Shown here in pieces: positions 57,179-64,000 of a stretch of DNA of 64,000 nucleotides; the stretch's first letter is position 1, and each line of letters opens with the position of its first letter. Origin of the DNA: Comamonadaceae bacterium (lineage in GTDB: Bacteria; Pseudomonadota; Gammaproteobacteria; Burkholderiales; Burkholderiaceae_C); NCBI GenBank assembly GCA_947455465.1, contig CANGNS010000020.1, forward strand, positions 1 to 64,000, given 5' to 3'. Both the position numbers and the translations under genes were made by a program. The notes under the pieces were generated by a model that saw nothing but the letters and a program-made list of their open reading frames with translations, ran no database searches and was not told where the DNA came from.

Positions 57179-60157
57179 ATGAAGAAGATTCGTTACGCAA
57201 CGCTCACCCTCCTAGCGTCCACTGTGCTTTCTGTGGTCGATGGCCTGGCGCAAGCCCAGACACAGGCGCCATCGGACGGTGCGGCAGTGGATCAAATGAA
57301 ATCGGTGGTCGTCACCGGTTCGCGCATTGCAAGGCTGCAGGAGGCGCTCCCTGTAACCGTGATTGATGCTTCCCAGATGGCAACCGTTGGCAGCGTCTCA
57401 GGGGATGATCTGTTCCGCTCGCTGCCGCAGGCCGGGGACGTGAACTTCCAAGAAGCGCGCACTGCGGGCAATCTGAACGATGCGCGCGGTGACAATGCTT
57501 CCATCAATTTGCGCGGCGTTGGCACGGGTAACACTTTGGTGCTGGTCAACGGCCGACGTCTGATCCTGACACCAGGAACGCAGACAGAGAACTTTGTTCC
57601 AGTGCAGACCGCCAATACGAATTCGCTCCCGATCGGCGCAGTCAACAGGGTCGAGGTGCTTCGTGATGGCGCTGCCGCACTGTACGGATCGGATGCCGTG
57701 GCCGGTGTGGTCAATGTGCTCACAGACACCGAGTTCACTGGTGTCAAGCTGCTAACCCGCAAGGGCCAAGCCAATGGGACGGGTGAAACCAACGTCTCAC
57801 TCAAATCCGGTATGGAAACCAGTGGCGGCGGTAATTTGCAGATGTTTGTCAGCTCTACCAAACGTGCCGCCTTGATGGCCAGTGACCGCACTTTCTCTGC
57901 GAGCGAAAACAAGGTGCCGCTATTGGCGGGTACCGACTGGGCGGGTGACACCAGCTTTGACAGCCGCTCCACCAGCTCGCCCTGGGGCTCTTTCACAGCG
58001 GTGACGCCAGCGGGTGCGACGGTGCTTGTAAGTCAGGGTAAGACAGCGCTGACAACGACCGGCGCTTTCCATGTGGAGCCAACTAGCAATACCGACGGTG
58101 GTTGCTCGAGTGCCGTGTACAGCGGCAATTTGTGCTTGCGCAGTGGCGGCATTACAGGCGCTACCGACCGGGCTCTGCGCTACGACGAGAATCCTGATCG
58201 TACGATCCGCGGGGGGCTTGATCGATTAAATGCATTTACCAGTTTTCGCCAGCCTATGGGTGAGAACGAGATTTTCGGAGAGGCCAGTGTTTACCAGGCC
58301 AAGCTTGACGGCATGCGCGAGCAGTCGGCGCCTATTTCAAGCGCAGTGATTACGATCCCGGCCTCTAACTACTGGAACCCATTTGGGCCGAGCACGAGCC
58401 CCAATCGCCTTCCTAACCTGACCGGCGTTCCGAACGAGGGCCTGCCGATCCGGATCACTAACTACCGTCCAGTCGACACGGGCCCACGCACGTTCACTGT
58501 TTCGGACAGCATGGGACGCGGCCTGCTGGGCATGCGCGGCGATATCGGCAAGTTCGCATGGGAAAGTGCTATCACCTACGCCAGCGCCCGAACCGATGAC
58601 AATACACACAACGCGATCAGCAACACTTTGTTCCAGAAACAGTTGGGACTCAACACCGCAGATGCCTACAACCCCTTCAATGGGGGCACGCAAGGCAATT
58701 ATTCTGCCGGAGACGGAACGCCCAACCCCTATTCCGCGATCGCTCCTTTCCTTGTAGATGTGCATCGCATTAGCACCACCACCTTGACCACCTTAGACGG
58801 CCGCTTCACCACGCCTGAGCTTTTCCGCCTGGACAGCGGTAATGTTGGCTTGGCTGTAGGCTTCGAATGGCGCCGGGAAACCTACCAAGACGACCGTGAC
58901 AGTCGCCTGGACGGAACCATCAAGTACACCGATTCGGTATCTGGCCGTGTTTACGATACCGACATCATGGGGGCCAGCGCCTCGCCCGATGTCAGCGCCA
59001 GCCGCTCGGTGATCGGCGCCTATGCGGAACTTGCCGTGCCCCTGGTGAGTCCGGCTATGGACGTACCGGCCATCCGATCGCTCGACCTGCAGATCGCGGC
59101 CCGTGCCGAAAACTATTCCGACTTCGGCGGTGTCGCCAAACCCAAGGTGGCCGCACTTTGGGAAGTGATGAGTGGTGTGCGCGTGCGCAGTTCGTGGTCA
59201 GAGAGCTTTCGCGCACCCAACTTGCCCCAGTTCTACAGCGACGGCACCTCGGTCTCCAATACGCGTACCGATTGGTCTTCCTGCCGCTTGACGGCGACCA
59301 CCTGCTCCGGTGTATCGACGTTAGAGGTGCGTGCCGGCAACAACGGACTGCAGCCCGAGAATTCGGAGACCAATTCGGTCGGTATGGCACTGCAGCCCTA
59401 TAAATGGCTGGGAGCCACTTTCGACTCGTGGAGAATCAAGTCGACGGGCGTCATTGGCATTCTTGGCGGCCAAAATCAGCTGATCTATGACTACTATTTG
59501 CGCCTTGCCGGTAGTTCGAACCCCAACGTAGTGCGGATGGCCCCGGTTGGAACCCAGGCTATCGGAGCCGTGGATCGCGTCAACGACAACTACTTTAACC
59601 TGGGCCCACGCACTATTGAGGGCTGGGACGCCTCTCTCGCTATGGACAGTGGCAGCACCGAACACGGACGCTTCCGTTTGAACGCGAGTGTGGCTAAGCT
59701 CGAAAAATACTACCAATCGCCTTCAGACATTCAGCAAAAGCTGATGGACGCGAATGCGGCTGGCAAGCTCGGAACTGGCGTAACCATCACCCAAGCCGGC
59801 GACCTTGTCGGGCAAGATGGCAATCCACGTTGGCGCTGGGGTGCCAACTTGGTGTGGGACAAAGGCACAGTGACGATGGGTATGAGCGTAAACACTGTAG
59901 GCTCTTACTACGACTCGGGTGCGGCCGTGGTCAACGGTAACACCTACGAGGTGCCGAGCTGGACAACGACCAATGCCTTCGCCCAGTACCGCATGCCCAA
60001 GGATGGCAGCTTGCTAGGCGAGACCGAATTTCGCATCGGAGCACGCAACCTGTTTGACAAGGCACCTCCGGTTACGTCCGCAAACTACGGTTTTAACGGC
60101 GCCTTGCACGATGCGGTGGGTCGCTACATCTACGTCGAAATCTCCCGCGCCCTCTGA
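57179..60157 (+). CDS. TonB-dependent outer-membrane receptor
   Basis: 992 aa. A signal peptide (MKKIRYATLTLLASTVLSVV) is followed by the plug domain (VVVTGSRIARLQEALPVTVI; INLRGVGTGNTLVLVNGRRL; VEVLRDGAAALYGSDAVAGVVNV) and a large beta-barrel ending in Arg-Ala-Leu after an aromatic-rich strand. It imports a ligand across the outer membrane using TonB energy. Island context suggests a peptide or gamma-glutamyl oligomer rather than a siderophore. ATG 57179 gives the signal peptide. Confidence 0.93.
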   Translation: MKKIRYATLTLLASTVLSVVDGLAQAQTQAPSDGAAVDQMKSVVVTGSRIARLQEALPVTVIDASQMATVGSVSGDDLFRSLPQAGDVNFQEARTAGNLNDARGDNASINLRGVGTGNTLVLVNGRRLILTPGTQTENFVPVQTANTNSLPIGAVNRVEVLRDGAAALYGSDAVAGVVNVLTDTEFTGVKLLTRKGQANGTGETNVSLKSGMETSGGGNLQMFVSSTKRAALMASDRTFSASENKVPLLAGTDWAGDTSFDSRSTSSPWGSFTAVTPAGATVLVSQGKTALTTTGAFHVEPTSNTDGGCSSAVYSGNLCLRSGGITGATDRALRYDENPDRTIRGGLDRLNAFTSFRQPMGENEIFGEASVYQAKLDGMREQSAPISSAVITIPASNYWNPFGPSTSPNRLPNLTGVPNEGLPIRITNYRPVDTGPRTFTVSDSMGRGLLGMRGDIGKFAWESAITYASARTDDNTHNAISNTLFQKQLGLNTADAYNPFNGGTQGNYSAGDGTPNPYSAIAPFLVDVHRISTTTLTTLDGRFTTPELFRLDSGNVGLAVGFEWRRETYQDDRDSRLDGTIKYTDSVSGRVYDTDIMGASASPDVSASRSVIGAYAELAVPLVSPAMDVPAIRSLDLQIAARAENYSDFGGVAKPKVAALWEVMSGVRVRSSWSESFRAPNLPQFYSDGTSVSNTRTDWSSCRLTATTCSGVSTLEVRAGNNGLQPENSETNSVGMALQPYKWLGATFDSWRIKSTGVIGILGGQNQLIYDYYLRLAGSSNPNVVRMAPVGTQAIGAVDRVNDNYFNLGPRTIEGWDASLAMDSGSTEHGRFRLNASVAKLEKYYQSPSDIQQKLMDANAAGKLGTGVTITQAGDLVGQDGNPRWRWGANLVWDKGTVTMGMSVNTVGSYYDSGAAVVNGNTYEVPSWTTTNAFAQYRMPKDGSLLGETEFRIGARNLFDKAPPVTSANYGFNGALHDAVGRYIYVEISRAL

Positions 60158-60229
60158 TCCGTTCGTCCCGCCCATGGAACGGAGCGCTGTCGCCATAAAA
60201 TCGACAGGCACAAAGGCGGGAGGTGCTTG

Positions 60230-60775
60230 TTGAAATATTTCGTTGGAGCGTTCCTGATAGCCCTTGGCGGGCTTATGCATTCGGGCGTCGCATGGGCTGA
60301 GGAGGTCACGATCACCTCGGTGGGACAGACTTCGGACGGCATGCTGGTTAAGGTCCTGATGAAAGGCTTGGCGGTCGACCCACGCTATGACTCGGGCTTG
60401 TCTGCACAGGCCTTGGGCACCCAGAAAGCGATCATCGTTGTCGTTGGTGGAAGTGCCAAAGGTCTGGGCGCCGCCGGCGTTACGCTGGATCAGGAACGAT
60501 TACGCGCCAAACTGCTGCTGCAAGAAGCCCGCAAGCGAGGCATACGTGTGCTGCTAATGCATATTGGTGGCGCGCGTCGGCGCGGTGAACTTTCCGATAC
60601 CTTCATCGAAGCCACTGCAGGCTTTGCTGATCGATTGATCGTCGTTGCCTCAGGCAACCTTGACGGAATTTTCACCCGGGGCCGCTCACCGGGTGCGACC
60701 TTGACCGAAGTCGAAAGCCCCCGCGCTGCCGTGCCGGTCCTGGGAGCGACCCTCGAAGACTGGGGTGTGAAGTGA
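60230..60775 (+). CDS. DUF6305-like secreted protein B
   Basis: 181 aa with TTG start 60230, selected by GGAGG 6 nt upstream. Signal peptide MKYFVGAFLIALGGLMHSGV then cleavage after AWA. VVVGGSAKGLGAAGVTLDQE and MHIGGARRRGELSDTF repeat the two motifs of copy A. It lies between the receptor gene and the histidine kinase gene, 9 bp from the latter, so it may deliver a ligand signal to the kinase. Family assignment is tentative. Confidence 0.7.
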   Translation: MKYFVGAFLIALGGLMHSGVAWAEEVTITSVGQTSDGMLVKVLMKGLAVDPRYDSGLSAQALGTQKAIIVVVGGSAKGLGAAGVTLDQERLRAKLLLQEARKRGIRVLLMHIGGARRRGELSDTFIEATAGFADRLIVVASGNLDGIFTRGRSPGATLTEVESPRAAVPVLGATLEDWGVK

Positions 60776-60784
60776 GGTTTGGCC

Positions 60785-62206
60785 TTGGTTGCCAACGCCC
60801 GGCCGCGCTCGGTAGGGAGAATCGGGGCGCAACGAGTTATGCCTGAGGCGGACCCCATCCGGTGGCGAATGCGCCGCACCCTGGCCGTCGGCTGCCTCTG
60901 CATCGTTCTCTGGATGGCGACCCTGCAAATTAGGGGGAGTGCGGTCTTTTATTACCTGGAACGATTCGCACTGCACGACGATGGCCGCTATCTCCTGGCC
61001 TCGGCAACCACTTTGGTGAGCTTAAATACCTTGCGCGCAGTCTTTTTGTATGTCGGCTGGTTCAACCTAGGCGAAAGCCTGGGTCAGCTGTCGAACCGAT
61101 GGAGGCGCCTTTCCTGGCTGGTGCCACTGCTGGGCGTACCGTGCTGCTACATGCTGCTCTCCCAGGTTCAGGGCGGCCTCTCTTTGCATTTTGGCGCGCC
61201 CGCGGTTTTTAGCATTGTCACCGTCATGGTCATGCAGATAACCACGCGCGAGCTCAAAGGCTGGATTGCTCGGCTGCTGGTCATCGCCTTGCTGGTTTTC
61301 GCTGTCCAATGGCTGGACCTTGCCCCGATGTTGTCGCATTGGGGCTTTGGCGGCGGAGAACTGTCGTCGGCTGTCAAAGAGTTCGCCCTGGTGGCGGACT
61401 GGGATTGGGTGCTGGACGCGCTTTCCTTTGGCATGTTCTTTTCGGCGGCAGCCGGTGGGGTGGCTGCTGCCGCGCTTTTGGTCGGTGCCAGCCAACACAA
61501 TGCAAACCTGAAGAAAATCCGGGAGCGGGACCTGGAGATCGCCGAGCTGCGCGAGGAGGCAATCCGGATCCGGAGCCACCGCGAAGTCCAGCAACTGGTC
61601 CATGACCTGGCACGTCCTTTGACCACCATCCTGGGCATGGCCGATGTCATCGCCGACAGCCTGCCAGCGGGAGATCTGCAGCGTTATGCCGAACGGATTT
61701 CGGGCAGCGGCGCCAATATGAATCAGATGATCAATGAATTGCTCAGGGAGGAGGCGCGCCAGAGTGTCCCGGTGTCGGCGCTCTTTGAGTATGTTCTGAG
61801 CCAAATCAGCGCTTTTGAATGGCGACATTCGGTGACCGTGTCGGCAGACGAAAAGGTGCTCGCCCAGCGTATCCACATTAACCAGATCCGGCTTTCCAGA
61901 GCCATTGTCAATCTTTTGGACAATGCGAATCTGGCAGTGCGGGATGCGCCAGTCAAGTCGATTCGCTTGTCCGCAACCCTGGACGGGCCAAGCTTGCTGC
62001 TTTCGGTTATTGACAGCGGGCCTGGGTTTTCGGAGATCGTCTCGTCGCGTACGCGGGGCGTCTCCAAATGGGGATCGACCGGGTTCGGCTTGGCGTTTGT
62101 CGAGGAGGTTGCTAAAAACCACGGTGGCAGCCTGCTGATCACCAATGGCGCGGTCGCAGGGGCCGTCGTAAGCTTGCAGTTGCCGGTAAGCAAAGAGGAT
62201 TCATGA
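60785..62206 (+). CDS. Membrane sensor histidine kinase
   Basis: 473 aa. Six or so N-terminal spans (about 30-235) with little periplasmic loop, then a coiled linker and the kinase core: H-box LVHDLARPLTT (His273), N-box LLDNANLAV, G-box DSGPGFSE and STGFGLAFVEE. TTG 60785 has GAGG 7 nt upstream; ATG 60839 is the alternative. The signal is probably sensed within the membrane or via DUF6305-like protein B. It is coupled to the response regulator by an ATGA overlap. Confidence 0.9.
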   Translation: MVANARPRSVGRIGAQRVMPEADPIRWRMRRTLAVGCLCIVLWMATLQIRGSAVFYYLERFALHDDGRYLLASATTLVSLNTLRAVFLYVGWFNLGESLGQLSNRWRRLSWLVPLLGVPCCYMLLSQVQGGLSLHFGAPAVFSIVTVMVMQITTRELKGWIARLLVIALLVFAVQWLDLAPMLSHWGFGGGELSSAVKEFALVADWDWVLDALSFGMFFSAAAGGVAAAALLVGASQHNANLKKIRERDLEIAELREEAIRIRSHREVQQLVHDLARPLTTILGMADVIADSLPAGDLQRYAERISGSGANMNQMINELLREEARQSVPVSALFEYVLSQISAFEWRHSVTVSADEKVLAQRIHINQIRLSRAIVNLLDNANLAVRDAPVKSIRLSATLDGPSLLLSVIDSGPGFSEIVSSRTRGVSKWGSTGFGLAFVEEVAKNHGGSLLITNGAVAGAVVSLQLPVSKEDS

Positions 62207-62880
62207 TGCCATTTACCTTATGCGGCCTAGACGATGACGAATCCATTTTGTGCACGCTGGAGGCTATGGCCAAGACGCAGGGTTGGTTGTTCCTGGGTAC
62301 AACGCGCGTCGAGCAATGTCTGGCATGGGTCGGTCAGGAAGACATCGATATGTTCCTGCTCGACTACCACATGCCAGGCGCCAACGGGCTGGACGTGCTT
62401 AGCCAAATCAAAGCCATCGCTCCTGCGCTTCCGGTACTGATGCTGACCGTCGAACAACAGCCCCGGGTCGCCGAAGAGCTTTTGGTCGCGGGTGCCGACG
62501 ATTTCATCAACAAGCCTATTCATCTGGCGGACTTTCTGTCCCGGATAAATCTGCACCGCAAATTGCAGTTGTCCAAAAAGAATCCCGAAAAGGGCATTTC
62601 GCGGGAGAAAGTACGGCGCGTTTTGACCTTTCTGCGCGCCCATGAAGTTCCCGTGGAGATTAGCGCGGTGTATGTGGAGTGCGAGATGTCCTACGCCACT
62701 GCGCATCGCTATCTCGATTACCTTGTCAGGAATGGATTGGTGATCTCTGAGGAGATCCCGCGCTCGGGCAAGCTGGGGCGACCAACGCACGCCTATCGGT
62801 TTCGCGGAATCGCCTCTACCGATTCGCCGCCCGCCCTGCCGATTCTTACGCCAGGGCCCCGGCCAGCGCCGGGTCAGTAG
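62203..62880 (+). CDS. Response regulator, CitB/DcuR-like
   Basis: 225 aa. Receiver domain with acidic pocket LDDDES (10-14), phosphoacceptor Asp54 in FLLDYHMPGANGLD and Lys104 in DDFINKPI. A C-terminal winged-helix-type DNA-binding domain (about 135-205, SREKVRRVLTFLR to RPTHAYRFRG) resembles those of CitB/DcuR regulators of carboxylate uptake. It likely controls the divergent island promoters. A Pro-rich tail follows. Confidence 0.88.
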   Translation: MMPFTLCGLDDDESILCTLEAMAKTQGWLFLGTTRVEQCLAWVGQEDIDMFLLDYHMPGANGLDVLSQIKAIAPALPVLMLTVEQQPRVAEELLVAGADDFINKPIHLADFLSRINLHRKLQLSKKNPEKGISREKVRRVLTFLRAHEVPVEISAVYVECEMSYATAHRYLDYLVRNGLVISEEIPRSGKLGRPTHAYRFRGIASTDSPPALPILTPGPRPAPGQ

Positions 62881-63051
62881 AATAGGGCTTTGATTTGTCG
62901 TTCCGGTAATTGGAATTGGAATGGATGGTTTAAGTGCTGCGCAAGTTCAAAATTTTGTACTTGGCCGCGCTTAACGGCGAAAAACCGCGGAAATAGCCCA
63001 CCGGTTCACCTCGGCAACAGCTGTTTCGGGGCAGGGCGGGGATGCATTTAT
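62881..63051. other. Short gene-free stretch at the right island end
   Basis: 171 bp between the response-regulator stop and the tRNA remnant. No gene seen. It is the presumed right boundary of the island; no integrase fragment is visible in it. Confidence 0.5.
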
Positions 63052-63100
63052 CGCCCTTACAAGCCGGAGGTCGGCGGTTCGAGTCCGCCATCACCCAGCA
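63052..63100 (+). pseudogene. Displaced 3' fragment of tRNA-Val (probable attachment site)
   Basis: 49 nt matching the anticodon loop to 3' end of the intact tRNA-Val at 45648-45696 with five mismatches (44/49). It keeps CTTACAA, a perfect T-stem GGCGG/CCGCC and the acceptor strand ATCACCC. The D-arm and 5' acceptor strand are missing and the 3' end reads AGCA instead of ACCA, so it cannot be a working tRNA. It is followed 12 bp later by a terminator, as a native tRNA gene would be. Confidence 0.85.
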
Positions 63101-63111
63101 CGAAATCCGGC

Positions 63112-63141
63112 AAAAGGCGAACTGCAGGTTCGCCTTTTTTA
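63112..63141 (+). terminator. Intrinsic terminator after the tRNA-Val fragment
   Basis: An 11-bp stem AAAAGGCGAAC/GTTCGCCTTTT with a 5-nt loop TGCAG, ending in six T. It lies 12 bp after the tRNA fragment and 21 bp before the foldase ATG, so it is probably the original tRNA-Val terminator. Confidence 0.88.
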
Positions 63142-63161
63142 TGAGTTTTTGGAGATAGCGC

Positions 63162-64000
63162 ATGTTTGAATTTGTCCGCAAGCACAACAAGGTCATGATG
63201 TTTCTCATGTTCTTGTTAATCATTCCCGCCTTTGTGCTCGTGGGTGTCGACGGTTACCGGCGCATGAACGGCCAGGGCGCAGCGGTGGCCAAGATTGCTA
63301 GCTACAGCATTACCCAGGCCGAATGGGATGCTGCCCATAAAAGCGAAGTCGACCGCCTGCGCGCCGCGCGGCCAGACCTGGACGTCAAGCTGATGGACTC
63401 GCCTCAAGCACGCTATGTCACGCTGGAGCGCATGGTGCGCGAGCGCGTGATCACCGAGGCCATGAACAGCTCTTTGCTGGCGATCAGCGACAAGCGCTTG
63501 GCCGCTGAGCTACAGCAAATCCCGGCGATCGCCGCGATGAAAAAGCCCGATGGCACGATTGACAAAGAACGTTATGTGCAATTGGCTGCCAGCCAAGGAC
63601 TTACACCGGAAGGTTTGGAGGCGCGTATTCGCCAAGATCTGTCTAAGCGCCAGGTAGAAGCTGGGCTTGGTGGCAGCGCTTTTGCGCCGCAGGCGGTGGC
63701 CGACATGGGTCTGAACGCCTTTTTTGAGCGGCGTGATGTTCAGGTGGCGCGTTTTACACCGGCTGAATATGCGGGCCAAATCAAGATCAGTGATGCAGAT
63801 ATTGAAGAATTTTTCAAAGCCAACAGCGCTTTATTCCAAACCGCCGAGACGGTCGACCTGCAATACCTGGTATTTGATGTCGAGGCCGTCAAAAAGACGT
63901 TGACGGTCAATGACGCCGATGTACGTACCTATTACGAGCAAAACAACGCGCGCCTGCAGTCCAAAGAAGAGCGCCGCGCAAGCCATATTCTGATCAATGC
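63162..64000 (+). CDS. PpiD/SurA-type periplasmic foldase (3' end outside window)
   Basis: 279 codons visible. It begins MFEFVRKHNKVMMFLMFLLI, a short cytoplasmic start and a single membrane anchor as in PpiD. A SurA-N-like helical domain follows (ITQAEWDAAHKSEVDRL; YVTLERMVRERVITEA; ADIEEFFKANSALFQ). The last visible residues RRASHILIN open the parvulin prolyl-isomerase domain. GGAG lies 7 nt before the ATG. It helps fold exported outer-membrane proteins. Confidence 0.93.
   Translation, partial: MFEFVRKHNKVMMFLMFLLIIPAFVLVGVDGYRRMNGQGAAVAKIASYSITQAEWDAAHKSEVDRLRAARPDLDVKLMDSPQARYVTLERMVRERVITEAMNSSLLAISDKRLAAELQQIPAIAAMKKPDGTIDKERYVQLAASQGLTPEGLEARIRQDLSKRQVEAGLGGSAFAPQAVADMGLNAFFERRDVQVARFTPAEYAGQIKISDADIEEFFKANSALFQTAETVDLQYLVFDVEAVKKTLTVNDADVRTYYEQNNARLQSKEERRASHILIN

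Noticed and set aside
45714..62880. Siderophore or iron-uptake island
   Set aside because: A TonB receptor is present, but there is no siderophore synthase, ferric reductase or FecB-type binding protein; neighbours are gamma-glutamyl and peptide enzymes.
45714..62880. Prophage or transposon
   Set aside because: No integrase, transposase, terminase, capsid or terminal inverted repeats were seen; only the tRNA duplication hints at mobility.
63052..63100. Second functional tRNA-Val gene
   Set aside because: No D-arm or 5' acceptor strand can be built from the upstream sequence, and the 3' end is AGCA; it is only a 3' fragment.

Overview
The window is bacterial chromosome from a GC-rich betaproteobacterium. 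Gene content and order fit Burkholderiales, most likely Comamonadaceae: hemC-hemD-hemX-hemY, rne/rluC, rpmF-plsX-fabHDG-acpP-fabF, mucD-lepA-lepB-rnc-era-recO-pdxJ-acpS-nagZ, an EF-P/EarP pair, uvrC-pgsA-tRNA-Val, and a PpiD-like foldase. A phasin gene points to polyhydroxyalkanoate storage. No strain can be named from the sequence alone.

Region 1 (1-45.7 kb) is densely packed housekeeping DNA. It starts with the 5' part of ppc on the minus strand, divergent from the haem operon. rne (minus) and rluC (plus) diverge across a 466-bp gene-free stretch. Next come a HAD phosphatase, an S49 peptidase, a maf/methylase pair, and the yceD-rpmF-plsX-fab cluster. mucD to nagZ follows with very short gaps and many stop/start overlaps. 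Three genes that normally sit in this synteny are absent or displaced: rpoE-rseA-mucB before mucD, the DUF4845 gene between lepB and rnc, and a Rieske protein gene beside the S49 peptidase. A mixed block follows: patatin lipoprotein, phasin, thioesterase, nitroreductase, hydroxyacid dehydrogenase, Pit phosphate transport, rmuC, MFS permease and LOG protein. EF-P has Arg32 and lies beside the rhamnosyltransferase gene earP.

Region 2 (45.7-62.9 kb) is an accessory island between an intact tRNA-Val(UAC) and a displaced copy of the 3' part of a tRNA-Val. An apparent eleven-gene minus-strand transcription unit holds, in order of transcription: a gamma-glutamyltransferase (GGT), a DUF6305-like secreted protein, a TRAP-like 425-aa permease, a 49-aa membrane peptide, an M14-type zinc hydrolase, a second GGT (lipoprotein), a second M14-type hydrolase, a small secreted protein, and the poly-gamma-glutamate synthase genes pgsB, pgsC and pgsW. 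Divergently transcribed are a large TonB-dependent receptor, a second DUF6305-like protein, a membrane histidine kinase and a CitB-type response regulator. Read together, this looks like a self-contained system that senses, imports, cleaves and also synthesises poly-gamma-glutamate or a related gamma-linked peptide. Both GGTs lack the substrate-covering lid loop, which fits polymeric substrates.

Region 3 (62.9-64 kb) holds the tRNA-Val 3' remnant, a strong terminator and the 5' part of a PpiD/SurA-type foldase gene, which is probably the ancestral neighbour of pgsA-tRNA-Val.

Non-coding signals supported by the sequence include several intrinsic terminators, two candidate small RNAs (before lepA, and downstream of the phasin gene), and a phasin promoter flanked by two copies of a 15-bp operator-like repeat.
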